Assembly: GCF_038024035.1 (NCBI RefSeq)
Contig: NZ_CP150664.1
Span: 2,542,001 to 2,606,000, forward strand
Direction of reading: 5' to 3'
Origin: Polaribacter pacificus
Lineage (GTDB): Bacteria > Bacteroidota > Bacteroidia > Flavobacteriales > Flavobacteriaceae
Length of the DNA stretch: 64,000 nt
Positions within the stretch are counted from its first letter, which is position 1, and each line of letters starts with the position of its first letter. The position numbers and the translations under genes were made by a program. Under the pieces are notes generated by a model. It saw nothing but the letters and a program-made list of their open reading frames with translations. It ran no database searches and had not been told where the DNA came from. Positions 1 through 8,116 of the stretch are shown here, one piece after another.

Positions 1-190
1 AGCCACTGAAAAGATTAGGTCTTTAGAGAAGAGCGGAGAGCATTTGCCTATTATTGCGCTAACAGCAAGAACAGTTAAGGGAGAGAAAGAACGCTGTATA
101 GAAAATGGGATGGATGATTATATTACCAAACCTGTGGTATTAGACCGAATGAAAAAAGCCATTATAGAATTTTTGGTTACAAAAAAATAA
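1..190 (+). CDS. Receiver-domain protein, C-terminal fragment
   Basis: The reading frame is open from base 2 to the stop at 188-190, giving the last 62 residues of a protein that begins outside the window. It contains the end of a response-regulator receiver fold: IIALTA (the beta-4 strand with the conserved Thr) and DDYITKP with the conserved Lys. It stops about 15 residues after the KP motif, so the receiver is the C-terminal domain. That fits either a hybrid histidine kinase or a stand-alone regulator. The receiver-HPt gene downstream suggests a multistep phosphorelay; the hybrid-kinase reading is inference because the N-terminus is missing. Confidence 0.85.
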   Translation, partial: ATEKIRSLEKSGEHLPIIALTARTVKGEKERCIENGMDDYITKPVVLDRMKKAIIEFLVTKK

Positions 191-238
191 TTTTGATCAC
201 ATAAGCTATAAAAATACTAGCCAAAAATTAAAAAGTAA

Positions 239-979
239 ATGAGCCAAGAGTTTGAGTCTATAGAGGAAATAAAAATTTTGTTAGTTGAAAACACTGAAGA
301 GCATACCCGTAAATTCCTTGAGTTAGCGAAAGTTAACGGATGGACAGTTTATACCCAGCAAGGGAGTATGGATGCAATCCGTTGGTTAAAGAATAATGCT
401 GCCCCAGACTTAATGATCATAGATCAAAATGCATCGCCTTTAGATGGGTTTCAAACAACAGATTATATACAATCTGAACTTAAAATAAACGTACCTACGC
501 TGATTTCTAATTATAATAATTCACAAATGTCGGATGATGATACCTTACTTGATTTTATAAACAAGCCTTTTTCAGAGCTCTCCCTTAAAATAATTAAGGC
601 TAAACTGATAAGAAAACAACCTTTAATAAAGTTAGTTGATAAAGCGTATTCATTAAATTATTTAAGGAGTTTGTCTGATGGTAATGAAGAATTTGTATTA
701 ACCTCATTAAATTTGTTTAGAGATTCTGTAGCTGTTAAACTGATAGAGATAAAAACAGCATTATTCAATGAAGAATACAAGAGTGTTCGAGATTTAGCAC
801 ATAATATTAAGCCTTCCTTCGGAACTTTAGAGAGTACTCACGGAAGAGATCTCTGTAATCAACTTGTTTACAAAGCTACAGAAAAAGATATCTCGGGGTT
901 GGTAGAGCAATTAGATCAATTATATAATACCATTAATATACAACTCAAAAAAGACATTCCTAGCTATACTCAGGTTTAA
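239..979 (+). CDS. Receiver-HPt phosphorelay protein
   Basis: 246 residues. Residues about 11-125 look like a receiver: phospho-acceptor candidate Asp62 in LMIID and the conserved Lys109 in INKPF. The acidic pair that normally binds Mg2+ after beta-1 is replaced by Glu17-Asn18 (LLVEN), so phosphorylation may be weak or absent. Residues about 140-240 look like a histidine phosphotransfer helical bundle with His188 in AHNIKPSF. There is no output domain. It lies 48 bp downstream of another receiver-containing gene on the same strand and probably belongs to that phosphorelay. The domain assignment is by motif; the signalling partner is inferred. Confidence 0.75.
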   Translation: MSQEFESIEEIKILLVENTEEHTRKFLELAKVNGWTVYTQQGSMDAIRWLKNNAAPDLMIIDQNASPLDGFQTTDYIQSELKINVPTLISNYNNSQMSDDDTLLDFINKPFSELSLKIIKAKLIRKQPLIKLVDKAYSLNYLRSLSDGNEEFVLTSLNLFRDSVAVKLIEIKTALFNEEYKSVRDLAHNIKPSFGTLESTHGRDLCNQLVYKATEKDISGLVEQLDQLYNTINIQLKKDIPSYTQV

Positions 980-1024
980 AAGAATATGCAAATTTATCTT
1001 ATTTAGTAGGTTGTGGAGATGTTT

Positions 1025-1471
1025 TTATAATTGCAAATCAATTTTAAAATTACTTTTTGCAAGGTTTGATGTAGCTGTAGCGAGTAACTTACCTGATATA
1101 TTGTAAACTTCAGCTCTCATATTAATAATGGTCTTTCCCTGTTTCATTACTTGTGTTTTTACACGTACTTCTTCTCCTTCTTTTGCTGGATTAAAAAAAT
1201 CAACTTGAAGGTTAATGCTAGGGTAAAAATACTCCAAGCCAAGTGTAAAGAAAGTAACTCCCATACAATCATCAATCATTCCTGAGATTACACCTCCATG
1301 AAGCATCCCTACAGGGTTTGTCATGTCTTTTCTAACTACAAAAGAAAACTCTAAAGAATTTTTTTTTACAGCAATTACTTTTCCATTTAGCCAATGAGCA
1401 AAAGGAGAAGGGCTTTTTGTAAAGTGCTTTCCGATAAAACTTTCAACAAATTTATAACGTGAGTTTTCCAT
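1025..1471 (-). CDS. PaaI-type hotdog thioesterase
   Basis: 148 residues, the usual length for a single hotdog domain. The motif LHGGVISGMIDDCMG (residues 57-71) is the PaaI/YbgC-like signature, with the HGG that positions the acyl-CoA thioester. Such enzymes hydrolyse acyl- or aryl-CoA thioesters in the cytoplasm. The substrate cannot be read from the sequence. It is transcribed alone, away from the repeat region. A TACCTTTG promoter element lies 23 bp before the start codon. Confidence 0.8.
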   Translation of the reverse strand: MENSRYKFVESFIGKHFTKSPSPFAHWLNGKVIAVKKNSLEFSFVVRKDMTNPVGMLHGGVISGMIDDCMGVTFFTLGLEYFYPSINLQVDFFNPAKEGEEVRVKTQVMKQGKTIINMRAEVYNISGKLLATATSNLAKSNFKIDLQL

Positions 1472-1493
1472 AAATTATAATCTAATATACTTA

Positions 1494-1501
1494 CAAAGGT
1501 A
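1494..1501 (-). promoter_or_regulatory. TAnnTTTG -7 element for the thioesterase
   Basis: On the minus strand the sequence reads TACCTTTG, matching the Bacteroidota -7 consensus TAnnTTTG, 22 bp before the thioesterase start. No clear TTG -33 box is visible. The match is seen directly; promoter activity is inferred. Confidence 0.5.
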
Positions 1502-1540
1502 GAGAACTTAAGAGGTTTTTACGAAGTAAGGGATTCTAAT

Positions 1541-1875
1541 TTTCAGTATTCTTCGCTTCGCTCAATATTCTGAAGTGATGTTACCTTTTCAGAATTCTTC
1601 GCTTCGCTCATCATTCTGAAGCGGGGTATTGAATTACTCGCTTTGCTTGTAATTCTCCTTTTCAGAGGCTTTCGCTTTGCTCAATATTCTGAAGTGATGT
1701 TACCTTTTTAGAATTCTTCGCTTTGCTCAATATCCTGAAGCAGGTTTCAGGATTACTCGCTTCGCTCGTGATCTATGTTTTGTTCCAAAATCTTTAGGAT
1801 TACTCGCTTCGCTTGTAATCTATGTTTTGTTCCAAAATCTTTAGGATTACTCGCTTCGCTCGTGATCCTGAAGGG
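1541..1875. repeat. Array of eight palindromic repeats with TCGCTTCGCTC core
   Basis: Eight degenerate units fill about 335 bp. Each has a core like TTCGCTTCGCTC (minus strand GAGCGAAGCGA) flanked by complementary arms, for example CAGAAT...ATTCTG and CAGGATTAC...GTGATCCTG. The last three units form a tandem repeat of exact 47-bp period, with GGATTAC at 1750, 1797 and 1844. An earlier block ending TGAAGTGATGTTACCTTTT recurs 119 bp apart. The minus-strand core contains GCGAAGC, known as an unusually stable DNA mini-hairpin. No coding gene is supported here: open frames of 60-100 codons in this stretch are low-complexity products of the repeats. Confidence 0.85.
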
Positions 1876-1890
1876 GGTTCGTTGCTCATT

Positions 1891-1928
1891 AAAAGCCAAA
1901 TTGCTAGCGCAATTTGGTGGCTTTTTTA
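1891..1928 (+). terminator. Hairpin with T-run (plus orientation)
   Basis: AAAAGCC, then CCAAATTGC-TAGC-GCAATTTGG, then GGCTTTTTT forms a strong stem followed by six T. It ends a stretch with no plus-strand gene, so it may belong to the repeat region or terminate read-through. Its right arm GGCTTTTTT can also pair with a downstream arm at 1972-1980. Confidence 0.55.
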
Positions 1929-1980
1929 TTTGCCCATTGGTTTTGAAGCTTTGCTTCAACCTTGGGCAAATAAAAAAGCC
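1919..1980. repeat. 62-bp inverted repeat, 18-bp perfect outer arms
   Basis: Bases 1919-1936 and 1963-1980 are perfect reverse complements over 18 bp. The interior contains a second stem, TTGAAGC-TTT-GCTTCAA. The outer arm on each side is shared with the neighbouring hairpins at 1891-1928 and 1972-2010, so the three stems are mutually exclusive. Confidence 0.8.
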
Positions 1981-2010
1981 AAAAAATCAAAATTGATTTT
2001 TTGGCTTTTA
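1972..2010 (-). terminator. Intrinsic terminator of tRNA-Pro
   Basis: Immediately 3' of the tRNA on the minus strand, a stem of about 17 bp (AAAGCCAAAAAATCAA with its complement) closed by a two-base loop is followed by TTTTTT. Position, orientation and U-run fit termination of the tRNA transcript. Confidence 0.8.
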
Positions 2011-2011
2011 A

Positions 2012-2089
2012 TGGTCGGGGTGGCAGGATTCGAACCTGCGACCTCCTCGTCCCAAACGAGGCGCGATGACCGGGCTACGCTACACCCCG
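2012..2089 (-). tRNA. tRNA-Pro (anticodon UGG)
   Basis: The minus strand reads CGGGGTG... and ends ...CACCCCG-A-CCA, with a 7-bp acceptor stem, discriminator A and encoded CCA. The anticodon arm CTCGT-TTTGGGA-CGAG gives anticodon TGG (Pro). The T-arm GCAGGTTCGAATCCTGC is intact. It is 78 nt including CCA. A strong terminator follows at once. No other tRNA is seen in the window. Confidence 0.97.
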
Positions 2090-2208
2090 ATAAGGTGTTT
2101 ATTATAATGAAAGTTGCTTAAAAGAAAGAAACAAACATCCCCAAATATTTGGGATTGCAAACATACTATAATATTTCTATATTGTAAAAAGATTTTAAGC
2201 AATAAATT

Positions 2209-3315
2209 ATGAAAAATACGATTCGAATTTTTGTGCTAGTTACACTGGGTATTGTTCTGTTAAGTTTTTTACCAAAGCAATCTAAAACTTCTGTAAAAGA
2301 GTATGAGTTAGTTGTACCTGACTTAACCATACCATGGGGTTTTGTTTTTTTGCCTGATAATAGCATGCTAATAACAGAAAAATCAGGAAAATTGATTCAT
2401 TTTAAAAATGGAAAGAAGCAATTAATTTCTGGCCTTCCAAAAATAACAGTGCAAGGTCAAGGAGGTTTGTTAGGGATAACCTTACATCCTGAGTATAATA
2501 AAAATGGATGGATTTATTTTACCTATGCTTCTTCAACTGGGGTGGGAGATGGCGCTAATACAACCTTAATGAGAGCTAGAATGAGCAATCAAAAACTGAT
2601 TAATCAAGAAGTGCTTTATAAGGCTAGCCCAAATAGTAGAAGGGGGCAGCACTTTGGATCACGTATTGCATTTGATACCAAAGGATACTTGTATTTTAGT
2701 ATTGGTGATAGAGGTGATAGAGATGTGAATCCACAGGATATTACCAAAGACGGAGGGAAAATTTATCGCTTGCATGACGATGGGAAAATTCCTGCTGATA
2801 ATCCTTTTGTCAATGAAAAAAATGCCAAAACGGCCATCTATAGCTTTGGACATAGAAATCCTCAAGGCATGGCTCTTAACCCTTTTACAGGAGAACTCTG
2901 GACTCATGAGCACGGGCCTCAAGGTGGCGATGAGATTAACATTATTAAAAAAGGAAAAAACTACGGTTGGCCAAAAATAAGTTATGGAATCAACTATAGT
3001 GGAACAAAGTTTACAGATCATACTTCTTTGCCAGGAATGGAGCAACCCTTGTACCAATGGACACCTTCTATAGCACCGAGCGGAATGGCATTTGTTACCA
3101 GTGATCTTTATCCTAAACTAAAAGGAAATGTATTAGTGGGGTCTTTAAAATTTCGATATTTAACTAACTGCACCTTAAAGAATGGTAAAGTAATAAAAGA
3201 AGAAAAATTATTAGAAGGTTTGGGTAGAGTTCGATCTGTTGTTCAGGGGAATGACGGATATCTCTATGTAGGCATTGAGCAACTTGGAATTGTTAAGTTG
3301 TTACCTCAAAAATAA
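2209..3315 (+). CDS. PQQ-dependent sugar (aldose) dehydrogenase family protein
   Basis: 368 residues. The N-terminal hydrophobic segment (about residues 5-22) is a signal peptide or anchor, so the enzyme is exported. The rest is a six-bladed GSDH/YliI-type propeller: IPWGFVFLPD near the start, GQGGLLGITLHPEY, the GQHFGSRIAFD motif, HRNPQGMALNP and HEHGPQGGDEIN, which carry residues that bind PQQ and Ca2+ and the catalytic His in the soluble glucose dehydrogenase family. The predicted reaction is oxidation of aldose sugars to lactones in the periplasm, with electrons passed to PQQ. No PQQ synthesis genes are in the window, so the cofactor may be scavenged or synthesised elsewhere. Monocistronic; no strict promoter motif was seen. 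Confidence 0.85.
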   Translation: MKNTIRIFVLVTLGIVLLSFLPKQSKTSVKEYELVVPDLTIPWGFVFLPDNSMLITEKSGKLIHFKNGKKQLISGLPKITVQGQGGLLGITLHPEYNKNGWIYFTYASSTGVGDGANTTLMRARMSNQKLINQEVLYKASPNSRRGQHFGSRIAFDTKGYLYFSIGDRGDRDVNPQDITKDGGKIYRLHDDGKIPADNPFVNEKNAKTAIYSFGHRNPQGMALNPFTGELWTHEHGPQGGDEINIIKKGKNYGWPKISYGINYSGTKFTDHTSLPGMEQPLYQWTPSIAPSGMAFVTSDLYPKLKGNVLVGSLKFRYLTNCTLKNGKVIKEEKLLEGLGRVRSVVQGNDGYLYVGIEQLGIVKLLPQK

Positions 3316-3415
3316 TACACCATACATTTAGCACAAAAGTAGGTGCTTATCAATAATTGTTATTTGCCTATTAGAATTTATCATGTAAAAATCTTTACAA
3401 ATAGATAAAAAAAAA

Positions 3416-3423
3416 TACATTTG
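3416..3423 (+). promoter_or_regulatory. TAnnTTTG -7 element for trxB
   Basis: TACATTTG lies 22 bp before the trxB ATG and matches the Bacteroidota -7 consensus. No TTG is seen at the expected -33 position. Confidence 0.5.
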
Positions 3424-3445
3424 TATTCGAAAAATTAGAAATATA

Positions 3446-4384
3446 ATGGCTGAAAAAATTAAATGTTTGATCATTGGATCAGGACCTGCGGGTTATACTG
3501 CAGCAATCTACGCAGCAAGAGCTGATATGAAACCAGTGATGTATACCGGAATGCAAATGGGTGGTCAATTGACTACGACAACAGAAGTAGATAACTTTCC
3601 AGGGTATCCTGATGGAACTGATGGAACTGCCATGATGAATGATTTGCAAAAGCAAGCTGAGCGTTTTGGAACAGAGGTTCGTTTTGGGATGGTTACCCAA
3701 GTAGAATTCAGCGATAAAGTAGGTGGTATTCACAAGGTAATTGTTGATGAAAATATTGAGATAGAAGCAAATACAGTTATCATATCTACTGGAGCTACTG
3801 CAAAATATTTAGGGATTGAAAGTGAGCAGCGTTTAATTGGTGGAGGTGTTTCTGCCTGTGCAACCTGTGATGGATTTTTCTACAAAGGACAAGATGTTGT
3901 CGTAGTTGGAGCAGGTGATACTGCTGCAGAAGAAGCTACCTATTTGGCTAATATTTGTAGTAAAGTAACCATGTTGGTTCGTAAAGATTTTATGAGAGCC
4001 TCTAAAGCGATGCAACATAGAGTAGACAAAACAGCCAATATCGAAGTGTTTTACAATACTGAGATTGATGAGGTATTAGGAGATTCTGTTGTAGAAGGAG
4101 TAAGAGCAGTAAACAATCAAACCGGAGCTAAAATGGATATTCCAGTAACAGGTGTTTTTATAGCAATTGGACACAAACCCAATACAGATTTGTTTAAAGG
4201 AGTATTGGATATGGATGAAACAGGCTATTTAATTACCAAAGGAAAATCAACAAAAACAAACCTTCCAGGAGTTTTTGCAGCGGGAGATGTTCAAGATAAA
4301 GAATATCGTCAGGCAGTCACAGCAGCAGGTACAGGTTGTATGGCAGCCCTTGATGCAGAACGTTATTTAGGAGCTTTAGAGTAA
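3446..4384 (+). CDS. trxB: Thioredoxin reductase
   Basis: 312 residues, typical of low-molecular-weight bacterial TrxB. The N-terminal FAD-binding motif is GSGPAGYTAAIYAA (11-24), the redox-active disulfide is CATC (138-141) in SACATCDGFF, the NADPH-binding motif is GAGDTA (155-160), and the C-terminal FAD motif is FAAGDVQDKEYRQ. It reduces thioredoxin with NADPH in the cytoplasm and would serve the thioredoxin-like protein and peroxiredoxin encoded near 19-20 kb. A promoter element lies just upstream and a strong terminator follows within 25 bp, so it is monocistronic. Confidence 0.97.
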   Translation: MAEKIKCLIIGSGPAGYTAAIYAARADMKPVMYTGMQMGGQLTTTTEVDNFPGYPDGTDGTAMMNDLQKQAERFGTEVRFGMVTQVEFSDKVGGIHKVIVDENIEIEANTVIISTGATAKYLGIESEQRLIGGGVSACATCDGFFYKGQDVVVVGAGDTAAEEATYLANICSKVTMLVRKDFMRASKAMQHRVDKTANIEVFYNTEIDEVLGDSVVEGVRAVNNQTGAKMDIPVTGVFIAIGHKPNTDLFKGVLDMDETGYLITKGKSTKTNLPGVFAAGDVQDKEYRQAVTAAGTGCMAALDAERYLGALE

Positions 4385-4404
4385 AGATAAGAACTATTTG
4401 ATAT

Positions 4405-4437
4405 AAAAATGTCGACTAATTTTAGTCGACATTTTTG
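4405..4437. terminator. Bidirectional terminator between trxB and ABC permease
   Basis: AAAAATGTCGACTAA and its complement TTAGTCGACATTTTT form a stem with a very short loop, flanked by A-run and T-run. It sits between convergent genes and can serve both strands. Confidence 0.85.
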
Positions 4438-4456
4438 TTTGAAAAAGGTTAGTGAA

Positions 4457-5875
4457 TTACATAGATATGTTTTTGTTTTTTTTCCCATTTATAAAGAAAA
4501 AGAAAATAAAACCACTAATACTAATGATTGCCATAAAGTTTACCCAAGTATCATCACTAATCCTATTTTTATAACTAAACCTAGGCATTTCTCTATAATT
4601 CTTTGTCGTAAAAACCTGTTCTTTAAAGAGCATAGGCACTAGGTATTCTCTCCATGAATTAGAAAACTCAAAAACTTGTTTTTTGAAATCATTATAATGC
4701 TTTTCTGATGTTCCTGCGATATTGTTTAATGATTGTTGCATTAAAATTGCAGGTGAAACATATTTAAACATGTTAATTAAGTTTTGCTGTTTTTTTAATT
4801 GAGAATCATACCCTGCTAATAAAGGTGCTGTTTTTTCTTCCATAATCTTTTCTGAAGCAAAATAGTTGTGCCAAAAGCCAAACTTTTGATCTTGATTTTC
4901 TGTTGCGAGTTCTGGGTGACTACGTAAATAATCATTCATTATTTTATTTTGTTTCTCTTCGTTTTCCTTTTTAATTAATCGTATTTCATTAATCATTTTT
5001 AATCGCGATGGTGTTGGATATAAAGAGTTCCCTATTTGATTTATTGTTGCAGGGATAACCATTACAATTAATAACCAAATACCAATTAGCGTTAGGGCAT
5101 TTTTTGAAGAATCATTTATTTTAATGTTTACAAAACATGAAAGTATAAACCAGAATAAAATATAGCCAGATATCAGCAATAAGAGTTTTATCAAACTGCC
5201 AAAATCATTGAAAGCTACAGCAGAAAAAAGTTCAATGCTAACAAATAAAGCAACGATTGTTATTGTTGTGAAAACAAAATAACGAATGCCTATTTTTTGA
5301 ATTAACCATAAGTTAACGGCGATTGGTTGAGCGCCTAATAAGCGCAAGGTGCCTAATTCTTTCTCTTTAGATAAAACATTAAAACTAAAAGCAATTATTA
5401 ATAAGGGTAAAATGTAAATGAATACAAAGGCCAAGTCAAAGTTTCCAAATAAAAGTTGCACGGGATTTACCATTTCTGAATAATCTAGGGCAAAATTATT
5501 TCCACGTACTGTTGGGCTTTTAAAATGAGTATACATATCACTTTGTCCAGTAGCAATAAAGCTTAATGTCTCTGGTTGCATGATTGCTAAACGTGGATAG
5601 CGATAACCAACTGTTATCGGGTCGTTTGGTAATTGCCAATAAGGAGTGTCTACTTTTTCTCCTTTCTCTATTTTAGTAAGCGTAACTAACATGGTGCTGT
5701 CTTTTTTGAGGAATTCCTTTTCCATCTTTGAAATGTCAGTTAATCTTTTTGCCACATTTTTATTTCCATTATAAGTGGCAAATGCAAATAGTAAAACAAT
5801 GCTAATACTTAATAGTATAAGCCATTTACTACGCATTAATAATTTTAATTCGTATTTTAAATTGTTATTCAACAT
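4457..5875 (-). CDS. ABC-2 type permease, DUF3526-like (second permease)
   Basis: 472 residues. A membrane segment at about 14-32 is followed by a periplasmic loop of roughly 100 residues and then a block of about five hydrophobic segments. A last segment lies near 450 and the tail is Lys/Asn-rich. The motif LSKEKELGTLRLLGAQP after the second membrane segment is the coupling region of ABC-2 permeases, which contacts the ATPase. It is paralogous to the permease upstream at 5879-7282 (same layout, matching KEKELGTLR / KEIEHGTDT) and starts 3 bp after that gene ends. The pair probably forms a heterodimeric exporter or membrane-remodelling ABC system; the substrate is unknown. Confidence 0.8.
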   Translation of the reverse strand: MLNNNLKYELKLLMRSKWLILLSISIVLLFAFATYNGNKNVAKRLTDISKMEKEFLKKDSTMLVTLTKIEKGEKVDTPYWQLPNDPITVGYRYPRLAIMQPETLSFIATGQSDMYTHFKSPTVRGNNFALDYSEMVNPVQLLFGNFDLAFVFIYILPLLIIAFSFNVLSKEKELGTLRLLGAQPIAVNLWLIQKIGIRYFVFTTITIVALFVSIELFSAVAFNDFGSLIKLLLLISGYILFWFILSCFVNIKINDSSKNALTLIGIWLLIVMVIPATINQIGNSLYPTPSRLKMINEIRLIKKENEEKQNKIMNDYLRSHPELATENQDQKFGFWHNYFASEKIMEEKTAPLLAGYDSQLKKQQNLINMFKYVSPAILMQQSLNNIAGTSEKHYNDFKKQVFEFSNSWREYLVPMLFKEQVFTTKNYREMPRFSYKNRISDDTWVNFMAIISISGFIFFFFINGKKNKNISM

Positions 5876-5878
5876 AAC

Positions 5879-7282
5879 TTATATTTTTTTTGAAGTAATA
5901 ATTAAGCCTAAAAAGGGTAGTACTAACCACAATGATAAAAACAGTATGTTCTGACCGTTCTCTTTTAGAATTTCTAAAAGTGTTGGTGGTGTAAAATTAA
6001 ATTTAGGCAGCTTTTTGAATTTTTCAGCAGTCATTACATAACCAGAACTTCCAGCTTTGGCATTGTCTTTAATATCATAATTTAAAAATTCTTGCTTTTT
6101 TATTCGATATGCTTCAGCGGCTTTGGTAAATTTCCAGTGTAAATTATCACTAGTATTGGCGATTTCCATTGATAAAAAACGAACAGGTATAAATGGGGAT
6201 AAAAAAGATAGTTTTTTATATATATTGTTTTGGTTTATGGCTATCTCATTTAAGAGATTGTAATTTTTTTCATAAACCTTAGCTTCATGTTCCTCTCCTT
6301 TTTGCATTCTGTATCCGTTATAGTTAAAAGGTAACTGACTTATGCTGTCTACTCCAAATTCTTTTAAAGTCTCTTCTTCTAATTTTTTCGCAGCGCTATT
6401 CCATGGGTTGTGCCCGTCTAAACCATTTTTTTTGTCTTCAGCAATACGTGCGTTAAATTCAGATTTTGAAGGGTATGGATAGTAATTGTTAGCAAAGTTC
6501 GTCGCTATTTTGGGGGTTATAAAACTAAATACAATCCAAACCACTAAGCTACTAACTAAAGAGAGTCCAGAAGATTTACTCCATATAGAAATTAGAATAG
6601 TTAAAGTGGTAATTATAGCATAGTATAATAAGTAAGAAACACCTAGAGTTAGCAAACTAGCCCAACTAAAAAAAGCTAGGTTTTCTAAACTAGACAAAAC
6701 GATACCAATTGTTAAAAAAATGATAGAAGTAATTATAAAAATAGGTATATAAGTTGCTGACCACTTTCCCAATGTTAATTTTATTGGGTTTACCCCTTGA
6801 CTTTTTAATAGGGTGTCAGTTCCATGTTCTATTTCTTTTGTGTAGGAATTGTAGCCTATTAAAATAATGATTAATGGAAATAAGTAAATTAATACAAAGT
6901 TAATAGAAAGTGTCCCGAATCGAGCTAAGCTAGTTTGATCACTGGCTTCGCTAAATGATGCTTCGTGTCTGTTATGAGCTTCTAAGAAAATAGAGTTCCC
7001 TGTATACTTGGTTACTCCATAATCAAAGAGAGATAAAGCAAATTTTGGTTTAAAAGCATAGGTGCCATAATGTGCTGCAGAATGTGGGTTTTTTTCACCT
7101 TGAGTTTCCCAAACATCCCTTTCTTTACTCATGGATTCTAGATATTGTTTGTTGTTTTTGTTGTATTGATTAATACCTGTAATAGTGGCGATTAATAATA
7201 GAACAAAAGTGATGCCTGTAGCAATTTTAAAACGACCATCTCTTGCCAGTTCTTTTAATTCTTTAAAAATTATGTTTTTCAT
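5879..7282 (-). CDS. ABC-2 type permease, DUF3526-like (first permease)
   Basis: 467 residues. It has an N-terminal membrane segment (about 18-37), a large extracytoplasmic domain, a central cluster of about five hydrophobic helices beginning VLIYLFPLIIILIGY, and a C-terminal helix LWLVLPFLGLIITS. YTKEIEHGTDTLLKSQGVNP is the ABC-2 coupling motif. It is translated directly after the ATPase gene (1-bp gap) and before its paralogue, so the three form one operon. Paralogous permease pairs of this type with one ATPase are common in Bacteroidota and often sit near TonB receptors; none is adjacent here. Confidence 0.8.
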   Translation of the reverse strand: MKNIIFKELKELARDGRFKIATGITFVLLLIATITGINQYNKNNKQYLESMSKERDVWETQGEKNPHSAAHYGTYAFKPKFALSLFDYGVTKYTGNSIFLEAHNRHEASFSEASDQTSLARFGTLSINFVLIYLFPLIIILIGYNSYTKEIEHGTDTLLKSQGVNPIKLTLGKWSATYIPIFIITSIIFLTIGIVLSSLENLAFFSWASLLTLGVSYLLYYAIITTLTILISIWSKSSGLSLVSSLVVWIVFSFITPKIATNFANNYYPYPSKSEFNARIAEDKKNGLDGHNPWNSAAKKLEEETLKEFGVDSISQLPFNYNGYRMQKGEEHEAKVYEKNYNLLNEIAINQNNIYKKLSFLSPFIPVRFLSMEIANTSDNLHWKFTKAAEAYRIKKQEFLNYDIKDNAKAGSSGYVMTAEKFKKLPKFNFTPPTLLEILKENGQNILFLSLWLVLPFLGLIITSKKI

Positions 7283-7283
7283 G

Positions 7284-7997
7284 TTAGCTTACATTTTTAA
7301 AATTCATAATTTCTAAATAAATTTTCTCTAATTCTTTTAAAGAAACATCATGTGTGTTAGAATAGTTTTGTAAAACTCCTGACCGCATAATACCAATATG
7401 AGTGCTTACTTCTTTTGCTCTAAATAAATCATGTGTGGCCATTAAAATAGCAACTCCATTGTTTTTCATTTTTGTTAGTAATGCCATAAATTCATTGCTT
7501 GATTTTGGGTCTAAACCAGAGGTTGGTTCATCTAATAATAAAATTTTAGATTCTTTTGCAATTGCTAAGGCAATACCTACTTTTTGACGCATTCCCTTAG
7601 AAAATTCTTTTACTCTTTTATTATGTGCTTCTTCTTGGAGTCCGGCTTCTGATAAATAGAGCTTTAATGCTTTGGTGTCAAATTTTTTACCTGAGAGTTT
7701 TGTAAAATAATCAAGGTTTTCTATAGCTGTTAATGTTGGGTACAACATTAAATTTTCTGGTATATAGGTTAAATAATATTTAGTCTTGATTGGGTTTTTT
7801 ACCACGTCTAGCTCATTAATTAGTGCTGTGCCAGAAGTAGGAGTAATGAAATTAAGCAAAGTATTAATCGTAGTAGATTTTCCAGCACCATTAGCTCCTA
7901 ATAAACATAGAATTTCTCCAGACTTTACTTCAAGAGAAAGGTTATCAACTGCGGTAAAATCACCATATTTTTTTGTTATATTTTTTAAAGTAATCAT
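7284..7997 (-). CDS. ABC transporter ATP-binding protein
   Basis: 237 residues from the internal ATG at 7995-7997. A longer frame reaches 8081, but its extra 28 residues are hydrophobic and precede the canonical start MITLKNITKKYGDF, so the shorter start is preferred. Walker A is GANGAGKST (34-42), the signature is FSKGM, Walker B is ILLLDEPTSGLDP, and the H-loop is ATHD. It powers the two DUF3526-like permeases encoded next (1-bp gap). Export direction is expected because no binding protein is present. Confidence 0.92.
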   Translation of the reverse strand: MITLKNITKKYGDFTAVDNLSLEVKSGEILCLLGANGAGKSTTINTLLNFITPTSGTALINELDVVKNPIKTKYYLTYIPENLMLYPTLTAIENLDYFTKLSGKKFDTKALKLYLSEAGLQEEAHNKRVKEFSKGMRQKVGIALAIAKESKILLLDEPTSGLDPKSSNEFMALLTKMKNNGVAILMATHDLFRAKEVSTHIGIMRSGVLQNYSNTHDVSLKELEKIYLEIMNFKNVS

Positions 7998-8116
7998 AAT
8001 ATAGATAAGTTTAGTTTTTAATAAACAGGATAGTACATAGCAAAAAATGCTATATAGCAATAGATCACTTATAAAAATCAAGTATTATAAGTGATAGTAT
8101 TTTAGAGAATATGAAG

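Noticed and set aside
1750..1875. CRISPR array from the 47-bp periodic repeats
   Set aside because: The whole period is repeated, not short repeats with unique spacers, and no cas genes are present.
1753..2121. Several 68-99-codon frames in and beside the repeat array
   Set aside because: They are translations of the palindromic repeats and of the tRNA complement.
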